A DNA stretch of 6,302 bases from Bog-756 sp050011635. GTDB lineage: Bacteria; Actinomycetota; Acidimicrobiia; Acidimicrobiales; RAAP-2. A program made the position numbers and the translations under genes. The stretch lies in assembly GCA_050011635.1 (NCBI GenBank), contig JBEKIU010000212.1, forward strand, positions 1 to 6,302, read 5' to 3'. Shown in pieces: positions 1-4,931 of this stretch. Under the pieces are notes generated by a model. The model did no database searches. It saw nothing but the letters and a program-made list of their open reading frames with translations, and had not been told where the DNA came from. Numbering within the stretch: position 1 is the first letter of the stretch; each line of letters starts with the position of its first letter.

Positions 1-937
1 CCTGGCCGAAGCCCTTGGTGTTGCGCGCCGCGTCAGCGCATGCTCGACGGCTTCGTTCCACGGCCACCACCGAGCCCGCCGGTCCGACGGCCTCGGCCAG
101 TGGGACGGTGAAGAGACCGGCCCCGGCGAAGAGGTCGGCCGCCCGTTCTCCGGGCTGCGGGTCGAGTCCTTCGAGGACGCAGCGGGTGAGGACGACCGCA
201 GCCCGGGGGTGCACCTGCCAGAACACCCCGGAGCTGACTTCGAAGCCATGGCCGAGGACCTCGAAACGGGTCCTCTGCGGTCCCCGCACCGATCGACCGT
301 CGACGACCAGGCCGCCGGCGGTCCCCGGGCGGGTGGCCAGACCTCGGCGCCCCGTCTCGACGGACACAATCGCTGCCCCACCGTCCGGCGAGGCGGTCAC
401 CTCCACATGACGTGCCCCGTTCCACAGGATCGATCCGGCTCCCACCCGGTTCACCGCCGGCGCGGCGATCGGACAGCTCTCCACCGGCTCGATGTCGTGG
501 GAGCGATGGCGATGGAACCCCACATGCCCGGCGCGGTCGACGGCGAACCTGACTCTCGTCCTCCAGCCCAGGCCGTCCGGCGCCCCATCCAACCCCTCGA
601 TGTCCACGACCCGATCGATCCCGGCCAACCGGCGCAACTGCTCCGACACCAGCGCCGATTTGAGGCGTCGCTGGGCCGGAAGTGAGACGTGCTGCCAGTC
701 GCATCCCCCGCAGCGCCCCGGTCCCGAATGCGGGCACCGCGGTTCCACCCGATCGGCCGACGGTTCGATGACCTCCACCGCATCTGCCCGCAGGAACGAG
801 GCCGTTTCGGCCGTCACCTCGGCGACCACCCGCTCGCCCGGCAGGGCATGCCGCACGAAGACCACCCGTCCGTCCTCGGCCCGGGCCACGCAGCCCCCGC
901 CGGCGGCGATGGCTCCTGTCACCAGCTCCATCACCAT
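1..937 (-). CDS. TrmA/RlmD-family RNA uracil-C5-methyltransferase, 3' truncated by window edge
   Basis: Reading the minus strand from ATG at 937 gives 312 codons with no stop, running off the left edge. An N-terminal TRAM-like RNA-binding segment covers about residues 3-60 (GGGCVARAEDGRVVFV, then HALPGERV). An iron-sulphur-type cysteine set follows: C68, C76 and C79 in C-x7-CGGC, with C155 in ESCPIA. The segment at 124-148 (GWRTRVRF then VGFHRHRSHDI) is typical of the family. The FWQV motif lies at 239-242 and the SAM-binding motif I (ADLFAGAGLFTVPLA) at about 267-281. Enzymes of this family methylate C5 of uridines in tRNA or 23S rRNA using SAM; which RNA is modified here cannot be told. The C-terminal part with the catalytic Cys (DPPR region) lies outside the window, perhaps 90-120 residues. 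ATG 931 (third codon) is an alternative start; neither has a clear ribosome binding site. The gene is divergent from the nitroreductase gene, with 79 bp between them. Confidence 0.93.
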   Translation of the reverse strand, partial: MVMELVTGAIAAGGGCVARAEDGRVVFVRHALPGERVVAEVTAETASFLRADAVEVIEPSADRVEPRCPHSGPGRCGGCDWQHVSLPAQRRLKSALVSEQLRRLAGIDRVVDIEGLDGAPDGLGWRTRVRFAVDRAGHVGFHRHRSHDIEPVESCPIAAPAVNRVGAGSILWNGARHVEVTASPDGGAAIVSVETGRRGLATRPGTAGGLVVDGRSVRGPQRTRFEVLGHGFEVSSGVFWQVHPRAAVVLTRCVLEGLDPQPGERAADLFAGAGLFTVPLAEAVGPAGSVVAVERSRRACADAARNTKGFGQ

Positions 938-1016
938 GACACCGGTCTTAGCAGGTCCGCCGGAGATACGGTGAGCCGACCGAGATCGCTGCTCCGCAGC
1001 GCAAGGAGGAGGCACC
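938..1016. promoter_or_regulatory. Divergent intergenic region with candidate promoters
   Basis: This 79-bp gap separates two divergent genes and so should hold promoters for both. On the plus strand, TACGGT at 967-972 fits the TANNNT -10 form but has no convincing -35. On the minus strand, the motif TGCTAAGAC ends 7 nt before ATG 937. It resembles an extended -10 with a non-consensus last base and would place transcription start at or next to the start codon. A strong Shine-Dalgarno, AAGGAGG at 1003-1009, sits 7 nt before GTG 1017 and fixes the nitroreductase start. The promoters are weak motif matches; the ribosome binding site is clear. Confidence 0.4.
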
Positions 1017-1679
1017 GTGGACGTCGAGGAAGCGCTCTACACGACAAGGGCCATGCGGAGGGTACGACCCGATGCCGTGCCACTCGACGTCCAGGAGAAG
1101 ATCCTCGACGCCGCCATCCGGGCCCCGACGGGCGGGAACGCGCAGAACTGGCGGTTCCTGCTGGTCGATGACGTCGGTGTCATCTCCCGAATCGGCCCCC
1201 TCTTCCGCGACTCGGTCGACCAGCTCTGGAAGACCATCTACGCCGACCGGCTCGCAGCTGCGGCAGAGAATCCGGAGGCCGACGAGAACGTGCAGTGGAT
1301 GAAGGTCCAGCGGTCCGCACAGTGGCTGGCCGATCACTTCGAAGAGGTGCCGCTGTACCTGTTCGGCTTCGTCCACGCAGATCCGACCGGCGGCTCCATC
1401 TTTCCTGCCGTCTGGAGCGCCCAGCTGGCGGCGCGGGCACAGGGCGTCGGCAGCTCGCTGACCATGGTCCTGGGCGTGTTCCATCCGGATGAAGTCTTCG
1501 ACATCCTCGGGGTTCCCCGGGACGAGCACTGGGTCATGTCCTGCTGCGTGAGCTTCGGCTACCCGACCGGGCGGTGGGGAGTGGCACCCCGACGGCCCGC
1601 GCACGAGGTCTCCTATCGCAATCAGTGGGGTTCGCCCGTGGGATTCGTCCTGGACAAGCCGCTGTGGCCGGCCGGCTAG
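1017..1679 (+). CDS. Nitroreductase family FMN-dependent oxidoreductase
   Basis: A 220-residue protein from a GTG start with a strong AAGGAGG ribosome binding site 7 nt upstream. It has the nitroreductase-fold layout: an N-terminal arginine cluster for FMN phosphate (TTRAMRR, residues 9-15), then RAPTGGNAQNWRF (35-47), a central hydrophobic helix region (SAQLAARAQGVGSSLTM, 134-150), the segment VLGVFHPDEVFDILGVP (151-167), and a C-terminal GYPTGR (181-186) followed by RRPAHEVSY. The length is normal for the family. Such enzymes are cytoplasmic FMN proteins, usually dimers, that reduce nitroaromatics, quinones, enones or flavins with NAD(P)H; some members have specialised dehalogenase or biosynthetic roles. 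The substrate cannot be inferred here. It appears monocistronic: divergent from the RNA methyltransferase, and followed by a hairpin and a 152-bp gap. Confidence 0.9.
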   Translation: MDVEEALYTTRAMRRVRPDAVPLDVQEKILDAAIRAPTGGNAQNWRFLLVDDVGVISRIGPLFRDSVDQLWKTIYADRLAAAAENPEADENVQWMKVQRSAQWLADHFEEVPLYLFGFVHADPTGGSIFPAVWSAQLAARAQGVGSSLTMVLGVFHPDEVFDILGVPRDEHWVMSCCVSFGYPTGRWGVAPRRPAHEVSYRNQWGSPVGFVLDKPLWPAG

Positions 1680-1696
1680 TTGCGCGCAGCCGGCCG
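1669..1696 (+). terminator. GC-rich hairpin overlapping the nitroreductase stop codon
   Basis: A perfect 9-bp inverted repeat, CGGCCGGCT (1669-1677) and AGCCGGCCG (1688-1696), encloses a 10-nt loop. The left arm contains the last codons and the T of the TAG stop. There is no T tract after it, which is common for candidate terminators in high-GC genomes. A weaker 6-bp repeat, GTCCGC (1711-1716) with GCGGAC (1733-1738), follows. It may end the nitroreductase transcript or protect its 3' end; this is inferred from structure alone. Confidence 0.45.
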
Positions 1697-1819
1697 CCGG
1701 TGCCGGTCTCGTCCGCACCCCGGTCGTCGGTCGCGGACCCATAAACCCTGGTCAGAGGCGTCTCGGCGGCAGAGGGCGCCCCGTCCGCCCTGTGTCCGGC
1801 CTCTTGTCCGCTGCCGAGG

Positions 1820-1834
1820 TACCCTTGCTGCGTG
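1820..1834 (+). promoter_or_regulatory. -10 element TACCCT just upstream of the monooxygenase start (possible leaderless mRNA)
   Basis: TACCCT at 1820-1825 matches the actinobacterial -10 form TANNNT, and its last base lies 6 nt before the GTG at 1832. Transcription would then begin at or one base from the start codon, giving a leaderless mRNA. That agrees with the lack of a properly spaced Shine-Dalgarno: the only purine stretch, GAGG at 1816-1819, abuts the -10 and lies 12 nt from the GTG. No good -35 is seen at the usual distance. The same hexamer occurs in the candidate promoter at 3633-3638. Confidence 0.4.
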
Positions 1835-2968
1835 CGGATTTCCCGAGTTGCGTTGATCATCGCCGTCCTGGTCCTCGTGGCCGCCGGCCTCACCGCCGTG
1901 CTCGCCGGGGGAAGCAAGGCCCAGGCATCGGCCCACCCCGTCACGACGATCTCCATCAAGCAGGCGGAGTCCTACACGCCGAAGGCGCCGGCAGGGGCGA
2001 CGGACGACTACCACTGCACCGTGATGAACCCCCACGTCAAGCAGACCTCCTACATCATCTCGAGCCAGTTCTTCCCCGGCAGCCCGGAGGACCACCACGC
2101 CATCTTGTTCCTGGTGCCGCCGGACCTGGCGGCCAAGGCCGAGGCTGACAATGTCGGCAACAAGGGCTGGTCGTGCTTCGGCGAGACGCCCATCCCGAAC
2201 ACCGGCCTGGGCCAGATCTCCAATACCCCTTGGCTGAGCGCCTGGGCCCCCGGCCACGGGTTGGACAACCTGCCCAAGGGGACCGGAATCCTGCTCCCGG
2301 CGGGAAGCCTGGTGGTCATGCAGGTTCACTACAACCTGCTCGTCGGGGACAAGCCGGTCAAGAACTCGCTGGTGCTCCACACCGTGCCGGCCACGACACC
2401 GCTGCTGCCCCTCAAGCTCGACCTGCTGCCCGCCCCGCCGGACATCCCCTGCCCCACAGGCGTGACCGGTCCGCTCTGCAACCGGACGGCCTCGTTGGCC
2501 AACCTCGGTCAGCGGTTCGGCCAGAGTGCAGTGGGCTTTGTGAACACCCTCGAGACGATATGCGGGCGCAATCCGGCCGATCCTCCGGAAGGCGACTCCA
2601 CGTCGTGCTCGTGGCCGATCTACAGCAACGGTTACATCGTCAGAGTCGGAGCCCATATGCACCTTCTGGGCGCCACCTTCAAGATGGTCCTGAATCCGGG
2701 CACGCCCGACGCGAAGACAATTCTCGACGTCCCCGACTACAACTTCCACTACCAGCGCGCCTACAACCTGAAGACACCGATTGCAGTGAAGCCCGGTGAC
2801 CAGGTCCAGGTCACCTGCACCTACGATCCCACCCTGGCCCAGGAGCTGCCGACCCTTCGCAAGGTCCCGCCCCACTTCGTGACGTGGGGAGACGGATCCT
2901 CGGACGAGATGTGCCTCGGGTTGACGGAGACCTCGGCCACGCTCCCCAACCCCAACTACCCGGTCTAG
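1832..2968 (+). CDS. Secreted copper type II monooxygenase, PHM/DBH-like
   Basis: A 378-residue exported protein. Residues 1-32 form a signal peptide: short basic start, hydrophobic core at 7-25, small residues before a likely cleavage site near 30-34. The rest matches the two-domain copper ascorbate-dependent monooxygenase fold. Family copper ligands are visible in order: H88-H89 (EDHHAILF) and H166 (MQVHYN) for the CuH site, then H275 and H277 (GAHMHLLG) and M360 (GSSDEMCLG) for the CuM site. Eight cysteines (62, 115, 207, 216, 244, 259, 329, 361) suit disulfides in a secreted protein. Known relatives hydroxylate a C-H bond with O2 and two single-electron donations; animal members act on peptidylglycine or dopamine. 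Recalled PHM peptide-contact positions N316 and Y318 correspond here to L362 and L364, so amidation of peptides is unlikely. Residues about 195-260, Pro- and Cys-rich, look like an insertion between the domains. The GTG start is chosen because it gives an intact signal peptide. A lipoprotein gene follows after 12 bp. The real substrate is unknown. Confidence 0.85.
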   Translation: MRISRVALIIAVLVLVAAGLTAVLAGGSKAQASAHPVTTISIKQAESYTPKAPAGATDDYHCTVMNPHVKQTSYIISSQFFPGSPEDHHAILFLVPPDLAAKAEADNVGNKGWSCFGETPIPNTGLGQISNTPWLSAWAPGHGLDNLPKGTGILLPAGSLVVMQVHYNLLVGDKPVKNSLVLHTVPATTPLLPLKLDLLPAPPDIPCPTGVTGPLCNRTASLANLGQRFGQSAVGFVNTLETICGRNPADPPEGDSTSCSWPIYSNGYIVRVGAHMHLLGATFKMVLNPGTPDAKTILDVPDYNFHYQRAYNLKTPIAVKPGDQVQVTCTYDPTLAQELPTLRKVPPHFVTWGDGSSDEMCLGLTETSATLPNPNYPV

Positions 2969-2980
2969 GAACCGCCAAGG

Positions 2981-3592
2981 ATGAAGGGAATGGCCGACGT
3001 GAGAGCGGTGGCGGGCCGTAGCCCGTCGTCGAGCCCGCTCCGGGGCGGACGGTGGCGCCTCGCCCTGGTCCTCGGGAGTGCAGTGTCGGCACTGCTCGTG
3101 GCCGGCTGTGGATCCTCGTCGAGCACCACCACGACCAGCTCGACCTCCACCTCGACGACCGCATCTCCCTCCACCACGGTGGCCGCGACCACGACCACCG
3201 GAGCACAAGAGGCCTACGTGGTGGGCACCGGGACCGTCAAGGGCCTCGGCACGGTGCTGGTCGACGGCCACGGGTTGACCCTCTATCTGTTCGTTCCGGA
3301 CAATCAACAGGGCAAGTCCACCTGCTACGGAGCCTGTGCCACGGCCTGGCCCCCACTGCTCCTCCCTGCAGGCGTGAAAACCCCGGTGGCCGGAGCCGGC
3401 GTGCAGTCGTCACTCCTCGGAACCACCCAACGGACCGACGGCACGACGCAGATCACCTACAACAAATGGCCGCTGTACCTCTGGGTCAACGATTCCCAGC
3501 CGGGTCAGGCCACAGGGCAGGGCATCAACAACCTCGGTGGTCTGTGGTACGTCCTGTCGCCCGATGGCCACGAAATCACCACCACCCCCTGA
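2981..3592 (+). CDS. Lipoprotein with two PF03640-type secreted repeats
   Basis: A 203-residue predicted lipoprotein. The N-terminus has a basic stretch (about residues 8-26), a hydrophobic core (27-41) and a lipobox VAGC with the acylated cysteine at C43. A Ser/Thr-rich linker (44-74) follows, then two copies of the 'secreted repeat of unknown function' (Lipoprotein_15). The first covers about 88-130, with LYLF, D107, STCYGAC (C115 and C119) and AWPPL. The second covers about 145-196, with QITYNKWPLYLWVND, PGQATGQG and LWYVLSPDG. It should sit on the outer face of the cytoplasmic membrane. The family has no established biochemical role. Only 12 bp separate it from the copper monooxygenase gene, so the two are probably co-transcribed and may work together. 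AGGA at 2967-2970 supports ATG 2981. GTG 2999, 9 nt after AAGGGA at 2984-2989, is a credible alternative that would shorten the signal sequence by six residues. Confidence 0.88.
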   Translation: MKGMADVRAVAGRSPSSSPLRGGRWRLALVLGSAVSALLVAGCGSSSSTTTTSSTSTSTTASPSTTVAATTTTGAQEAYVVGTGTVKGLGTVLVDGHGLTLYLFVPDNQQGKSTCYGACATAWPPLLLPAGVKTPVAGAGVQSSLLGTTQRTDGTTQITYNKWPLYLWVNDSQPGQATGQGINNLGGLWYVLSPDGHEITTTP

Positions 3593-3608
3593 TCATTTCG
3601 CCGATCCT

Positions 3609-3638
3609 TTGATTGACGGGCATGGGAGCTGATACCCT
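3609..3638 (+). promoter_or_regulatory. Candidate sigma70-type promoter for the GtrA gene
   Basis: TTGATT (3609-3614) as -35 and TACCCT (3633-3638) as -10 are separated by 18 nt, a good fit to a housekeeping-sigma promoter in a high-GC genome. The predicted start of transcription is near 3645, giving a leader of about 80 nt before the ATG at 3729. An overlapping TTGACG at 3613-3618 is closer to the -35 consensus but its spacing of 14 nt is too short. The site lies in the 3593-3728 gap after the lipoprotein gene, so GtrA probably has its own transcript. Confidence 0.5.
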
Positions 3639-3654
3639 CTTGTTTCTCAAAGAC

Positions 3655-3732
3655 ATGGAGGAATCGCCTGCCGGTTTGGCGCCGCGTTCCACCACCAGGC
3701 CGATGAGAAAGTGGGGCTGCACCGGCACATGA
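3655..3732 (+). CDS. Possible 25-codon leader ORF overlapping the GtrA start
   Basis: An ATG at 3655 opens a 25-codon frame (MEESPAGLAPRSTTRP, then MRKWGCTGT) ending in TGA at 3730-3732. That stop overlaps the ATG at 3729 as ATGA, the classic arrangement for translational coupling. The ATG lies about 10 nt after the predicted transcription start and has only a weak AAAG upstream. The peptide resembles nothing recognised and has no run of identical codons typical of attenuation leaders. It could be chance; its value is that it favours ATG 3729 as the GtrA start. Confidence 0.25.
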   Translation: MEESPAGLAPRSTTRPMRKWGCTGT

Positions 3733-4367
3733 GCGAGGGGGACGCAATCTCAAGCAGCCGTGTAGGCGCGGACGAGGACCAGGTGGTGACGAGCCGGTTC
3801 TCAGTCGTCGAAACCGAGGTCTACGAGCCGCGTTTCAGTGCGGACCCGTCGTCCTCAACTTCGAACCAGCACGCAACGGACAGGGTCGGTTCCGTCTCGG
3901 TTCGGGAAGCCCGGTCGAAGCGCCGGGCCCATATTCTCCGGTTGGCCCGTTATGCCGCGACCTCGGGGATGGCGTTCGCCCTGAGTGAGGCGACACTGCT
4001 CATCCTCTATGGAAACCACTTGGTGGGCGCCACCACGGCGGCCCTGATCGCCAATGTGGTCGCCACGGTCCCCTCCTACCTGATGAGCAGGTACTGGATC
4101 TGGAAGGACGCCGAGCGCACGCGGGTCGGACGTCAGGTGGTTCTGTACTGGGCCACCTCGGCGGCCAGCATCTTGCTGACCAGCCTGGCCACCGGAGCCA
4201 TCGCCCATCACATTCCAACCGGGCACAGCTATCACCTGGCCATCGTGGGCTTCGCATTTCTCGTGGTCAACGTCGTCTTCTGGCTTCTCAAGTTCGTCGT
4301 GTACCACAAGTTCATCTTCCCGACCGATCGCAACGGCGCCGTCCGGACCGCTGGCGCTCCTTCGTAG
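3729..4367 (+). CDS. GtrA family four-helix membrane protein
   Basis: A 212-residue protein from ATG 3729; GTG 3711 in the same frame would add six residues. The first 70 residues are hydrophilic and low in hydrophobic clusters, an extension not usual for GtrA proteins, which are mostly 120-150 residues. Four membrane segments follow at about 76-94, 99-118, 136-160 and 169-190. Family features are the Arg-rich entry with LARYAATSG, the AN..A..PSYLMSRYWIWKD stretch after helix 2, and the closing KFVVYHKFIF after helix 4. GtrA-like proteins sit in the cytoplasmic membrane and are linked to moving polyprenyl-phosphate-bound sugars for wall or surface polysaccharides. No glycosyltransferase gene is adjacent, so its partner is not visible. 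It appears monocistronic, with its own promoter near 3609-3638. A small imperfect hairpin at 4367-4381 follows the stop. Family assignment is firm; the start and function are less so. Confidence 0.85.
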   Translation: MSEGDAISSSRVGADEDQVVTSRFSVVETEVYEPRFSADPSSSTSNQHATDRVGSVSVREARSKRRAHILRLARYAATSGMAFALSEATLLILYGNHLVGATTAALIANVVATVPSYLMSRYWIWKDAERTRVGRQVVLYWATSAASILLTSLATGAIAHHIPTGHSYHLAIVGFAFLVVNVVFWLLKFVVYHKFIFPTDRNGAVRTAGAPS

Positions 4368-4527
4368 CGCTGATTCAGTGCGCCGGTGGCCCGTAAGGGT
4401 GCCGTCGCCCGGTTCTCCGTCGTCGACCTCCGCGCTGTAGCTGCGGGCATTCGTACTTCACAGGGACGTAGGCTTCGAGCGGTCGGTCCGGTTACGGTCC
4501 TCGCACACGGGAACCGATTCCTGCGAA

Positions 4528-4536
4528 TGTTATGCT
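4528..4536 (+). promoter_or_regulatory. Extended -10 promoter for tRNA-Gly
   Basis: TGTTATGCT at 4528-4536 is an extended -10 (TGN followed by TATGCT), with the tRNA 5' end 17 nt downstream of its last base. Transcription would start near 4542-4544, leaving a short 5' leader for RNase P removal. No clear -35 is present at 17 nt spacing, which an extended -10 can tolerate. Between the GtrA stop and this site (4368-4527) I see no gene, only the weak hairpin at 4367-4381. Confidence 0.5.
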
Positions 4537-4552
4537 CGCTCCTCCGAAACAC

Positions 4553-4623
4553 GCGGCTGTAGCTCAATGGTAGAGCCTCAGTTTTCCAAACTGATGACGA
4601 GGGTTCGATCCCCTTCAGCCGCT
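4553..4623 (+). tRNA. tRNA-Gly(TCC)
   Basis: A 71-nt cloverleaf can be drawn by eye. The acceptor stem GCGGCTG (4553-4559) pairs perfectly with CAGCCGC (4616-4622). The D arm is GCTC (4562-4565) with GAGC (4573-4576). The anticodon stem TCAGT/ACTGA encloses loop TTTCCAA with anticodon TCC at 4585-4587. The T arm is GAGGG (4599-4603), loop TTCGATC, then CCCTT (4611-4615) with one G-T pair. Discriminator base is T4623 and the 3' CCA is not encoded. It reads GGA and, by wobble, GGG glycine codons. No duplicated tRNA 3' end, which would mark an integrated element, is seen elsewhere in the window. Confidence 0.97.
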
Positions 4624-4639
4624 CGCCGTGGGTCGACCG

Positions 4640-4663
4640 CCCTGCCAGGACTTACTGGCAGGG
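4640..4663 (+). terminator. Hairpin downstream of tRNA-Gly
   Basis: CCCTGCCAG (4640-4648) and CTGGCAGGG (4655-4663) form a perfect 9-bp stem with a 6-nt loop, 17 nt after the tRNA. The following TTCCTCC is only slightly pyrimidine-rich and not a true T tract. Its position and strength make it the probable terminator of the tRNA transcript. Confidence 0.65.
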
Positions 4664-4801
4664 TTCCTCCACCCAGTTGTCAATGCCTTCTCAGGATCGA
4701 CCGTGACCGAGCTTCGGTGAGCACGTCAGGCAGGTGGCGAGCGTGTTGCGCTCAGGTTCCACGCCGAGGCCAATCGATGCAGCTTCGGCGCACCACGACA
4801 C

Positions 4802-4865
4802 AGCCTCAAGCAGAGGCAGCCTCAAGCAGATACAGCCTCAAGCAGATACAGCCTCAAGCAGACGC
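4802..4865 (+). repeat. 16-bp tandem repeat, four copies
   Basis: Four head-to-tail copies of a 13-bp constant core, AGCCTCAAGCAGA, start at 4802, 4818, 4834 and 4850. Each is followed by a 3-bp variable part (GGC, TAC, TAC, CGC), so the period is exactly 16 bp. The cores are identical in all four copies. A fifth, decayed copy may start at 4866 (AGCATCC). The period is not divisible by three, so the array is not selected as protein. It ends 66 bp before the start of the exported repeat protein. There are no CRISPR-like spacers. Confidence 0.95.
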
Positions 4866-4884
4866 AGCATCCTTCGCCTTGGCC

Positions 4885-4890
4885 TACTCT
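4885..4890 (+). promoter_or_regulatory. Possible -10 element for the repeat-protein gene
   Basis: TACTCT fits the TANNNT -10 form and would start transcription near 4897, about 35 nt before ATG 4932. The matching -35 position (4862-4867) falls on the end of the last 16-bp repeat and shows no consensus. If the site is real, the repeat array lies directly against the promoter. The support is a single hexamer match. Confidence 0.22.
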
Positions 4891-4931
4891 TTTCGGGTAT
4901 CGCAACGGCGGCGTGAGAAGGCGGGTCCATC

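Larger units (their letters stand above)
4664..4931. other. Gene-free spacer upstream of the repeat protein
   Basis: From the tRNA hairpin to ATG 4932 I see no credible gene. Short open frames exist but run through the tRNA or across a 16-bp repeat whose period is not a multiple of three, and none resembles a known protein. The spacer holds the 16-bp tandem repeat at 4802-4865, a possible -10 (TACTCT, 4885-4890) and a purine-rich ribosome binding site, GAGAAGG at 4915-4921, 10 nt before ATG 4932. It is probably the promoter and leader region of the downstream exported protein. Confidence 0.55.

Noticed and set aside
33..737. Other open frames overlapping the methyltransferase (33-737 minus, 209-685 plus, 492-974 plus)
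   Set aside because: They are Arg/Pro/Gly-rich shadows. The frame from 937 on the minus strand shows continuous TRAM, CGGC and SAM-binding motifs.
1676..3307. 543-residue minus-strand open frame across the monooxygenase and lipoprotein genes
   Set aside because: Its translation is Gly/Arg/His-rich low-complexity sequence with no motifs, whereas the plus strand encodes two proteins with signal peptides and clear family motifs. It is a product of high-GC codon bias.
3571..3600. Terminator after the lipoprotein gene (CGAAAT with ATTTCG)
   Set aside because: Only a 6-bp AT-rich stem with an 18-nt loop and no T tract; not distinguishable from chance.
4553..4623. tRNA-Gly as the attachment site of an integrated element
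   Set aside because: No integrase gene and no direct repeat of the tRNA 3' end is present in the window.
4802..4865. CRISPR array
   Set aside because: The unit is 16 bp with only 3 variable bases; there are no spacers of the required length and no cas genes.
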